From NCBI GenBank assembly GCA_965153455.1, contig OZ234502.1, positions 6,975,495 through 7,039,494 on the forward strand: a DNA stretch of 64,000 nt, in the 5' to 3' direction. Position numbers and translations under genes: made by a program. The DNA is from Sphagnum compactum (taxonomy: Eukaryota; Bryophyta; Sphagnopsida; Sphagnales). This document shows positions 24,680 through 34,617 of the stretch, piece after piece (within the stretch, counting starts at the first letter, position 1; every line of letters begins with the position of its first letter). A model generated the notes under the pieces. The model made no database searches, was not told the origin of the DNA, and saw nothing but the letters and a program-made list of their open reading frames with translations.

Positions 24680-27600
24680 GTTGGCCTGGTAGATGGATCT
24701 TACACATGCTTACACAGTTCAGCCCACAACCTTACATTGATCAAAACCATGATATTTCAGACCAGATAAAGTACCACCAGTAGTAGTTCCCCCACTAAAC
24801 GATATCAGCAATTGGTTTGGCCCATATTGCTGACTAAATAAAAGCCAGAGCTCTCGAGCCTGCCTGAATTCGGTGCCTGAATTCATAGTGAGAGAGGCTA
24901 CTAGAATCACATAATGAAGCTAAATAATGAAACTGATGTTTAGGTAGACTCCTCAGCTAAATTGCTGCAAAAGACCTGGAAGACATCAAATCTTTTTCCA
25001 AAGCTGCAAATGGTGTTTTTTTCACATACCTAATACAACTTTACAGGCCATGGGGGAACGTTAAAAGCAGCTGCAGATGATGAAACTTTGCTTTTTTGAT
25101 ATCAGTTTTAATGGGTTGTTAAACTCAGGCTAACTGACAAAGAGTCATGTGTTTCTGTTACGCCTCAGTTTTAGTGACAACAAATGATACTGTCGTTTGT
25201 AAGTAGCTTTGATGTCCAACAATGAATATTTTATTTGGATGAATTAGTAACTGAGTACACAATTTGCAGTAGTAGTACCCACCCACCACTCCACTTAACG
25301 TTACAATTTGCTATTGGATATGTTCTTCTTGTCCGTTTGTAACTTTGAATGAAATTCTCTTCAAAAATTCATGATGTTGTTTAGACCTCAGTTCTTTGAA
25401 CATCAATTCTCATCAGTCAATTTTTTTGGTTCAAAATTTTGCACATAGATGATGCCCTTTTTTTTAAAGAAAAATTATTGATGCAAGATTCTTTTTAGAT
25501 GCTTTCTAGTTCCTGAGAACAAAGCTAGAGAGCTAAAGAACAAAGTTGGAATTGCAAATGGAGGGCAAAGTATGTCACTTGGAAGGCAATTAAGGTTTTT
25601 TAGAACATGGTCCAAATTGAAGGTTCCATCACGTGGTGTGCTGGTGTGTGTTAATGTGTTCCCTGTGTGAATCCCATGCATGTTTATAGTTTACACCTAT
25701 GGATTGACAACAAGAACATTATTAAAAAGAGATTTTTGTTTATTTGCTTGGAGATGTAAATCTTGAGTGGGACACCGCCCAACCTAATTTAATTGAATAT
25801 AACAAAGACATGGGTGTCTCCAGGTGCAGTCTTTGAGTCAATGCTGATGAACCCCAATCAAGAGACGTGGGCTTCTCCCAGGGTATATAAACTTACTTGG
25901 TGGCTGGTTGTTCAACAAGCTCTCGCATGTTTGATAAATCAAAACCAAAATTTTCACTTTACACCCCCACAAAAGAAGAGCCAGATCTGCACGAAGATTC
26001 AGCATGATACTTTGTTTGTGTACTATGATAACTGGACCGATGTAACAACAACGGTTGTTGGAACAGAACAATCTATGCTTTGATACCTTGAACATGCTGG
26101 CTGGCTGAACATGGCTTACCTCTCCTCACATGTGAACTTGAAATGGCCAGGCTAGAAGTCCACAACCACACTGGTGCATGATCCAGAAGCAGCTGGCTCA
26201 GCTTTCTAAACTCTGACTAGAGTGAACAATAGGTGCAATCACAATGGGTTGTTCAGATTGGGGAGAGAAAGTAAAACTGTACACTTATATTCTAGTTTGT
26301 TCTGGATTCCAATTTTGCTCCTTGGAAGGTCAGCAATTTCAAGCACACAATTTATGATTTCACAATATATTATTCCATGAAATTATTATTTTTAATATTT
26401 TTTAATCCCTTAACTTAATATAAAACCAAGAACTCCATAAACCATGAGAACAACTTTGAATTATCATTTCACATTTTTCCACAATGTTGCTGGTTCACTT
26501 GTACTATTTCCTGTGCTTTCTATTGCTAAGTTGCCACATCCTGAACTGCCATCACCACAGTTCCCAGAGTATTTCTATGGTACTTTCCCTACCAGTGTAT
26601 ATCAATGGGGGAGGTGATAGCATGTTCTGAGGTCTGGTTAGGACTGGGAATTCATGCTTGTGTTGGGTACCTAGCCTACGATGACTTTACTAGGAACCTG
26701 TGGAGTCATCGGCTAGTAGATCAACACTATTGAAAGTAACAAAGTCGCACATATGAAAACCATGCACATAACTCAATCTCAACTGAGTTCCAACCACAAA
26801 AACAATTCTTCGAGAACCCATTTTGCAATAAAAGCCTAACATTGCCAGAGCTCCAATTTCATCGATTTCTTGTCTTAGTGAATGGGATGTGAACTAGTGT
26901 TGTCCAATTCTTTTCATTTTTAAACAAGTGTTCGCTTCTCGTTATTTAACTATTCTAAAATCAAACATCCACCAGTTTCAAATTTTTGCAAAACTTTTAA
27001 GAACCAGCCATTTTCATGAAAGATTGGGGCCTTTGATGATGGATACCTGTAGCTTTCTTTTGGGACCCCAGATTGCATGCATTTGCACTCTTGGGTGCTG
27101 ACCCTTTCTTGGACATCGATCCTCCCTTCTTGTTCCTCCCTTTTCCCTTGGGGATGGGTGCCTTTTATTTTGTAAAGTTTGGCAAGGTTTCATCATTTGT
27201 GATTTTTTGAAGGATCGATTGCTTGCCACCTTGTAATTAATATGTCAAGACTAGGTTTTATCTTGAAAAAGTTCACTCCAGGTGCAATGGATTCCAAGTA
27301 GGCACCTCTTCATCATCCCTTTAAACCTGCGATGATGGAAGTTGCCTTCCGTTCAAACAATTACTCTCCTTTTCGCCAAAGAAACTCTACTCACTACCAT
27401 TCAGGCCTACCCAACTACCAACTTAGCATGTTCCCCTCATGAGCACCTCATGAATGAATCATGCTTGGCACTCAGCTACTTACATATCCCTTTAGCCCAC
27501 CCACTTTATATACCTATCTTTTTGGCCAGGGGAGTATTCCTGCAGGGAGTTTGGCCTCACATCTGTTTCTAGCATATGCCAGCCGTTGTGACCCCCAATT

Positions 27601-30600
27601 AACAAGACCAAGAAAGGTGTATTTAATAACCAAAAATGTCAAATAATAAATTATGTTTGTGGAGCCATGGACCAAGGAGGAGGGGAGGTCGAGTTTCCCA
27701 CAAACTGAATGCTTAACTTAATTGCAACAAGGACTCTACACTCTACAGCCCTCCCTAGGTGTAGTGAATCCACTCCAACCTAATCAAACCCTAAATCCCT
27801 TGATGACATTTTTTTGGGGTGAATTTAAGTCATTTTTTGGGAGAAATAATTGATTCCAGGATCCATCCACCATGTGTGCCCTCTCCCCCTTACTTGTCCA
27901 AAAAAAGGAACAATCAACACATGTGGCCACCATCAAAGCTATGGATTCCCTCCCACTCTCCTATCCTCTCCTCCTCTTATGGTGGCTCATATAATTAGGA
28001 CCTTTATGCAGGACAAAACTTGCAACATGCAACTTAAATGAAGAATGCTAGGACACCAAGTAAAGACTATTAGCTACCATATCTAAAACCAACAATCCCA
28101 AGAAGCAATGAAAAAACAACTTGCCAAATAAGATCCCCCACCTCTCCTCCCCAAAAGTGAGGTACCACACACCATTTGGCATACATAATAAGCATTGGGG
28201 AGAGCAAGCTTAAAGGGTGGAGGCAAGCCAACAATGGGGGACCCAATAGTTCGTTCATTTGTAGCACATTATGCAACAATGTCAAACTAGGGTAGACATC
28301 AAAATCTTTTTCTTTTTTTTGGCGTCGACATGAATGAAACCACAAAGTTTACCTCACATGTGTCTTGAGCCAAGGTCTACTGCAATATGAAAAACCATAT
28401 TTTGTTGTTGAAGTGTTTGGCTGGCTTGTTGGAGGCTCATTATTTGTCCAAGTGGGTGGCCTATATATATAAAACCCATGCCTGCCTCACCCACTTGCCG
28501 TATTTCCCTGAAAGACATTGTAGACCTGGCATTACTGCCACAATAGCCAGCCAGCCAGCCAGCCAGCCAAGCTCTTGAGCCCCATCCTGCATCCCTTTTG
28601 TCAAAAGCTGGCTATTTCTATTGGAACCAGTCAAGCTGTAAACTAAGTTGTTTTTGTAAGTTGTAGAATTGCATGCACATCCTTCCTTTACTCATAACTT
28701 CTCATGTCTTTTTTTTTCTTTTTCTTTTTTTTTTCTCTTACAACTTTTTTATTTTTGTGGCATTCATCATTTTTTGCATTAATTATAATTTCCATCCTCC
28801 ACATCCTCTCCCAGTGAGTCAGCTCAAAAGCTATAAAAAAAAGCCATGAGTTGCCATGAATCGGGCTGGCAGTGGATGACAAGCCAGCAGCTCGAAGATG
28901 GTTTCCTCGTCATGACATCCAAGCCAGTTAGTTAGGTACATTGCTCTGGTATGGTGTTTTCTAAATACCTAGGTAGGAAAAAGGGGTTTAGGGTTTAGGA
29001 AAAAGTGGTGTTTTTTCCTACCACTAGAAGGCTGGTTGTTGGTAGGCAAAATAAATTACTATTTTTTATGTCTGGTAGGGTTTTCCAATACCTTGAAAAT
29101 CACATTTTTTGGGTTTTTTTTGGGTCCTTTTTTATTCATTCCTATTTAGGGGTGCTACACAATAGCCTCCAAGCCCCCTTCACTTAGTTAAAGTAGAGGA
29201 GTTCCAATTTCACACAAGGTGAATTTTGCACACTGATTTGAAATTATTTATGTACGTTCTTACCACATGGTTATCACCACCGTTGCCACAAGTTATAAGT
29301 TATAAACCCCTTTAGGGTATAAATGCCTATCACCAAATGCCCACCTATTACCAAACATATATTTTGAGCACTACCAACCCTATGACAAAATAAAGTATTC
29401 ACATATATGTGTGTGTGTGTGTGTACATCTTTTACCCTAATACCAAACGATTGGTAAAAGGAAAATAATGTGTGGTCTTTCCATTAAATTGTCCATGGAG
29501 AGGAAACAAAAGTTTGGTCATGGGCATGATCCCATTTGATTTTAACCAAATATTGCACTTTTTATAAATTAGGGTTGTTGGTTGTGGGGGTGAGGACTTT
29601 TGGCATGTCCACCTCCATGAACACAAATAATCAATGTGGAGTTGGTACGTGTTTGAAAATAAGTGTTTTTAAGTTCAAGATTGGAGTTTACAATGTTCAA
29701 TATACAAATGTGGGCGCCCTAATTATAGGGAAGGGTGTGGAACATTTCTTGATTGTTGTGGGGGTTGGGATTATTAAGTAAATATGTGTAATTCATTATG
29801 GAGTAAGGATTGTTTAATTGTGTGGCAAGAGAAGCCCACCCCTACTTTGGATACCCTACCCCTTGTAATTTGTTAAATTTTTTCGCCAAAAGTTGCACAC
29901 GCATGATATTTAAAGATTGTCTAAATATACTAGCATTGTGTATTTTGGGTTTTCACTATCAAGAAAGGGCATGTCCAAAATTCCAAAGCATGTTGAGCAA
30001 GAATTGTAAAGTTTTTTTTTGAACTTCTAGTTCCTAGTGCTATAGGGTTAAGATCTTTGTTGTATGGAAGGCAAGCTAGTTTTAACAAAACAACAATTCA
30101 AGAAGTAAAAGTAAAGAAGGAGATTAAAGCCAACAAAGTTGTGTTTCATCTAGTGAAAGTAAAAGAAGAAATTGTATATTTAAAAATAAATCTTACATCT
30201 AATGAGGTCATATTCTCATATATAGATAAAATTTACATCAAAAAATTTAACAAATATATATATTATCATTGGGTTGTTAAATCTATGAAAAGTCCTTTGG
30301 TTCAAAGGAGAAAGGGGAATTCACAAGCAGTGGGTAGTAGCAAAGTTGCATAGCCCAAAATTCATTCCAATTGCCTACACAAAAACCACAAATGAAAACT
30401 TGATTTGGTCAGATTTTGAAGATTGGTTCCATTTCATTTCAGATGCTGGAAAAAAATAACAATATGCACAAGTTACTTATCATGAACTAACTAAGTTTAT
30501 GTATTCATGGTTTGATTTCAAGAAAAAAGGAGGCATACCTCTTGTTGGTAATGCACGAGAACCTCAAAGTTTGGTGGAGGCTTGGTCTTGGGGTTCCAAC

Positions 30601-30673
30601 CAGCCATGAACTTCAATGTACCACAAAGGAGGAAAACATCGTGTTGGATTAGCTAACACCTAACAAAAAAAAC
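24680..30673. other. intergenic DNA
   Basis: No supported gene. Short AGCC (28549-28568) and GT (29409-29423) microsatellites and a short telomere-like GGGTTTAGGGTTTAGG word (28984-28999) are present. The open frames are short and lack recognisable domains. Confidence 0.45.
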
Positions 30674-31235
30674 ATGCCTCTTGAACCTGAATCACAACCA
30701 CAACAAAAGTCAGCAAGGGTTACTAGGCAATTGACTAATCCAAGAAGCAATTGGAGAACTAAAGACTTAAAAAAGGCCATGGATGCAATTGAAAGAGGAT
30801 TTACATTGTTGAGAAAGGCAAGTCAGTATTGGAACATACCTTTGACAAGCCTATCAGACCATCTCACCAACAAAACTATGTCAAGAAAACATGGCCCACC
30901 TGGAGTCTTATCAGTTGATGAAGAGCTAGCTATTGTTGAATGGGTATTTGGCATGCAAGAATGTAACATGTCAATCTCCTTACATTAGTTGAAATTCAAA
31001 ATGGCAAAATTAACATAGACCCATGTAACACCCAAAGAAGTACCAGACAAAGAAAAGGAAATTAGAAAGCAAGAGAAGGAAGCCAAGACCACAAAATTAA
31101 CAGCTATATCAGCAAATGCAAATATCATAAGGATCCAAAGGCAAGTTGAGAGACGAAAAAAAACAATTTTAATAGTGTTTGTTTTCCTACAAATGTGGCG
31201 GAAGTGGGAAATAGACTACGTAGGCAGATTGCAAG
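30674..31235 (+). pseudogene. pogo/CENP-B-like transposase remnant
   Basis: Residues 25-105 of the first open segment (30674-30988) have the shape of a Psq-type helix-turn-helix: WRTKDLKKAMDAIERG, then a second helix ending in IPLTSLSDHL. A GPPGVLSVDEELAIVEWV segment follows, as at the start of CENP-B-type DNA-binding regions in pogo/Tigger transposases. The frame continues past TAG codons at 30986-30988 and 31016-31018, both possible CAG-to-TAG changes, into a Lys/Glu/Arg-rich tail ending near 31235. The DDE catalytic domain is absent, so this is an internally deleted, decayed copy. Family assignment rests on motif recognition only. Confidence 0.55.
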
Positions 31236-32693
31236 TGATGTGCTAACCTAGGTGCATTTTTCTAGCAATTTAAATTTTGGCAATACAACACTAGAATTGA
31301 GGTACGCTAAAGCAAAAGCAAAAGCTTAGATATTGGGTAGGAGATGTGTTGCAACAACCAACTTTTCTAGGAGAACATGAATTTCCTACATGAATGGAAC
31401 AACAACAACGAAAAGAGCAATAAACTCAGGTAGGAAGGCAATAACCAGGAGAGCAGTAAATACTTACAAGAGAACATGAAGAACCTGAGCTTGTTACCAT
31501 GAATGCATCAACCAATCTTTAAATTTTTGAGGATCATAACAAGTGTTTGGAAGAAAGGATCACAACAATAAGAGAATTAAGAGGCAACAATTTTGGAAAC
31601 AAAACAACACACAACAAGTTTTGTTCCAAGTTTTGGGAAGGTTGGAAACATGGCAAGATACATGAGGCCGGAAACAAGGTTGGAAATAGAGCAAGGCAAA
31701 GCACACACTCAAGTTTTGCTGCAAATAGGGCAAGACACACACATAGATAGGCTATGAAACAGGGCAAAGCACATGTGCATGCACACACACACACAAAGGT
31801 TGTGAAAAGTTAGGGTAAAAACACACACACACATTGGTGTAACATCGCATTGGTGTATTCTCACATGAAGGGGGATCAAAACAAGATCACCACACCACGT
31901 TGGTGTCTTCTGGCACGCATGCATGTTGGTGTCTTCTTGCACGCGGCATCACACACATTGTTGTTGTTGTTCCACGTGTTACTGTTGTTGCTCTTCCTTC
32001 GAGTCGACACAAGGCTACAATACAACACCAACTAGAAATGTTTTTAGAGCGAGGTCACAAAGAAGGACAGGAAGAGGTTTTTGGATAACTCCCCAAAGCT
32101 TGGAAGATAAACAACTCTCCAAAGCTTGGAAGAGAGAGAACTTTGGAGAGGTTTGAAGTGAAAAGAAGAAGACACCACATTCCAAACCCTTGAGCTTGTA
32201 AAGTGACAACGCCTCCAGCTGCTCATTCAGTTAGGGTTACCTATTCAATATTTTAGGGTTAACAAACTATTGCATTCTTAAGATCGTAGGTTAAAAACCT
32301 TTTTTCAGGTTTTGACCATAGCCGTTGGTGTATGATGAACCATTTTGAACAATAAATTGAATGTTTTTAACATTCATCCAGTTTGGTTATAAGTGAGAAC
32401 TGGACATGAGTCAAGTTCACATTGCTCATCCATAGGTGTGCGTGTGTTTGTTCATCAATGGTTTTAATGTTTGACAAGATTTGTATCTAGAGAAAAGAAG
32501 TTTTTTACTTTAAAAAATCATAATTTTTTTGTTTCTTTACCAAATTGAACGATTCAAGTGGCTAGAGGTGCACAACCAGACGGAACACAATTTTGTTTTA
32601 GATATCAAGACTAGAAGAAGAACACCCAAGTGCTAGAAGGCTCCAATCTCTTAAGTGTTTGGTGATTGGCATTTCTACCCTACTGGTAGGAAG
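31236..32693. other. intergenic DNA left of the LTR element
   Basis: No supported gene. CA/AC-rich tracts near 31735-31835 and short imperfect repeats of TTGGTGTCTTCT near 31900-31940. Confidence 0.4.
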
Positions 32694-32698
32694 AGTGG
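32694..32698. repeat. target-site duplication, left copy
   Basis: AGTGG immediately before the 5' LTR, identical to the 5 bp after the 3' LTR (38616-38620). Five bp is the usual duplication length for Ty3/gypsy integrases. Confidence 0.95.
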
Positions 32699-32835
32699 TG
32701 TCATGGCCTAGGATATTTTGGGATACTTTTGGCAATGTCATGTCCTAGGATATTTTGGGATACTTTTGGCAATATCATGGCCTAGGATATTTTGGGATAC
32801 TTTTGGCAATATCATGGTCTAGGATATTTTGGGAC
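32699..32835 (+). repeat. 37-bp tandem repeats in U3
   Basis: Three full units and a partial fourth, each with CCTAGGATATTTTGGGATAC followed by TTTTGGCAA. Repeated again in the 3' LTR at 38349-38485. Confidence 0.9.
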
Positions 32836-32851
32836 TAGTATGGCTCAGGGT

Positions 32852-32859
32852 TATAAAAG
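32852..32859 (+). promoter_or_regulatory. LTR TATA box
   Basis: TATAAAAG, with its first T 33 nt upstream of the A at 32885, the position that self-priming would require as the transcript 5' end. The copy in the 3' LTR is at 38502-38509. Confidence 0.8.
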
Positions 32860-32884
32860 GAGATAGTCTGGGGAACAACCCTTT

Positions 32885-32894
32885 AGCAGATCAA
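32885..32894 (+). promoter_or_regulatory. predicted transcript 5' end / self-primer
   Basis: AGCAGATCAA is the exact reverse complement of 32968-32977 just inside the element. Part of it also sits in a 6-bp hairpin, ATCAAC-ACCA-GTTGAT (32890-32905). Read as the first 10 nt of the genomic RNA it could pair with the primer-binding site and start cDNA synthesis, as in Tf1. This is inference from sequence. Confidence 0.65.
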
Positions 32895-32967
32895 CACCAG
32901 TTGATGGATCAATAAAGCTTGTCTTGTCTTGTAATTCTCCACTTGTTTGTAGTCGGTCCATAACAGT

Positions 32968-32977
32968 TTGATCTGCT
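32968..32977 (+). promoter_or_regulatory. primer-binding site (self-priming type)
   Basis: TTGATCTGCT begins after a 2-nt GT spacer from the LTR end (...TAACA|GT|TTGATCTGCT). A CA-GT junction is the classical layout at a U5 end. It does not resemble the initiator-Met primer site TGGTATCAGAGC used by most plant LTR elements, but perfectly complements the predicted RNA 5' end at 32885-32894. Confidence 0.65.
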
Positions 32978-33107
32978 CCTTCTTCTTGTTTGTTTGTTTT
33001 GTTGTTTCAGTAAGTAGCTAGAGGTATATTGGAGTGAAACTTGGAAAGGTTATAGAAGACTATAGGACGCTTCTACTCTCAAAGTTTCAAAAGAAAAGGA
33101 TATGTTT

Positions 33108-33604
33108 TGAGAGAGATCCAAGCATCTGAAGTTTCAAGTGCAGATCTGGTTTTTTGGTCATATCTCCTTTGTGTAAGCTTTTCTGGGTCTGTAACTTTGT
33201 GATCTTATAGATCATATAGGAATATATGTGTGGGAGAAATTTCATGTCATTTGGACTTGTATTGAGAGAGATTCAAGCATCTGAAGTTTCAAGTGCAGAT
33301 CTGGTTTTTTGGTCATATCTCCTTTGTGTAAGCTTTTTTGGGTCTGTAACTCTGTGATCTTATAGATCATATAGGAATATATGTGTGAGAGAAATTTCAT
33401 GTCATTTGGACTTGTATTGAGAGAGATTCAAGCATCTGAAGTTTCAAGTGCAGATCTGGTTTTTTGGTCATATCTCCTTTGTGTAAGCTTTTTTGGGTCT
33501 GTAACTTTGTGATCTTATAGATCATATAGGAATATATGTGTGAGAGAAATTTCATGTCATTTGGACTTGTATTGAGAGAGATCCAAGCATCTGAAGTTTC
33601 AAGT
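33108..33604 (+). repeat. 155-bp tandem repeats in the element leader
   Basis: Units start at 33108, 33263 and 33418, with a partial copy from 33573. Each begins TGAGAGAGAT and contains AAGCATCTGAAGTTTCAAG. Copies differ by only a few bases. They fill the untranslated leader between the primer site and gag and might hold packaging or translation signals; that role is speculative. Confidence 0.92.
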
Positions 33605-33642
33605 TTGAAGATTGAAAGCGCAAAAGTGTGAGAACTACCACC

Positions 33643-34617
33643 ATGGACAACTCAGAATCCAACATCGATCTCACTCAAATCCTCGCCGCCCTTCAACACC
33701 TTCAACAAGAAAATGCCGTGCTTAGAGACTCGGTGACCCGCCTACAGAATCAGCCACCACCTCCTGCCCCAGTACTTCCTGCTCTTGCAATGGCCGCCCA
33801 AGAACCCAAGATCAGTCTGCCAGAAAAGTTTGATGGAACGCGCCTCAAATTTTGAGGCTTTGTCAGCCAGGTACGCCTGATCATGCAACTACACCCCCGT
33901 CGTTATTTTGATGACACCACTCGTGTAGGATTCGTTGGAACCCTACTCACTAGGACAGCTGCAGCATGGTTTGCTCCCATCCTGGAAACATCATCCCCTC
34001 TTCTACAAGATTTCAACGCCTTTATGGCGGAATTTGAAGCAGTATTTGGGGACAGTGATAAGGCCAGGACTTCAGCCAACAAGCTGCGTCGCCTCCAGCA
34101 AGGGACACGTTCGGCCATCGTCTACGCTTCAGAATTCAGGCAGTTTGCCTATGACGTCAATTGGGGAGAAGCTGCCTTGATTGATTAGTTTCGCTGTGGG
34201 CTTCGTGATGATGTTCAAGATCTTTTGTTGACACTCGCAGACCCTTCTTCCTTCAGTGAAGCCATCACCCAGGCAATTCGGTGCGATAATCGTCTGTTCG
34301 AACGTCGCCAGGAAAAGAAAGTCACCTCCAACGCCCAGCTTTGGAACAGTCGGCCTATTACGCTCCCCTTAGTTCCCCAAACAACACCAATTGCCCGACC
34401 TGCCTCTTTTGGACCTGCTCCGATGCAGATCGACACAGCTAAGTTTAAATCTTTGACAGAAGCCGAGAAACTTCGCCGAAAGACAAACAATCTATGTCTT
34501 TACTGTGGCAACCCAGGGCATATAGCTCGTCAATGCCTTCAAAAGCTTGTCAAACTTCAGGTACAAGCTGTGGAAACTCCCCAGGAGTTGGAAAACAAGA
34601 ACATCCAGTCACAGTAG
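33643..34617 (+). pseudogene. gag (capsid and CCHC zinc knuckle), interrupted
   Basis: Starts at ATG 33643 in good context (ACCACCATGG). N-terminal coiled-coil-like segment, then a capsid region with SLPEKFDGTR, VGFVGTLL, AAAWFAPIL and YASEFR motifs of Ty3/gypsy gag, and the CCHC knuckle [14 protein letters not shown] at 34495-34536. In-frame stops are TGA 33853-33855 and TAG 34186-34188; TAG 34615-34617 ends the frame. Pol continues in the -1 frame, overlapping from 34449. The stops are single-base explicable (possible CGA and CAG). The rest of the reading frame is well preserved. Confidence 0.9.

Larger units (their letters stand above)
32699..32965 (+). repeat. 5' LTR
   Basis: 267 bp, TG...CA, base-for-base identical to the 3' LTR by line comparison. 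U3 begins with about 3.7 copies of a 37-bp unit (GGCCTAGGATATTTTGGGAT core), possibly enhancer repeats. A TATAAAAG box lies at 32852-32859, the predicted transcript start AGCAGATCAA at 32885 and an AATAAA polyadenylation signal at 32911-32916. R and U5 are short. Confidence 0.97.

Noticed and set aside
28984-28999. TTTAGGG telomere-like words here and near 40500 and 54350
   Set aside because: Only two or three imperfect units each, at the level of telo-box words, not an interstitial telomere array.
32966-32985. initiator-Met tRNA primer site
   Set aside because: The sequence after the LTR does not resemble TGGTATCAGAGC. The perfect complement lies in the element's own LTR.
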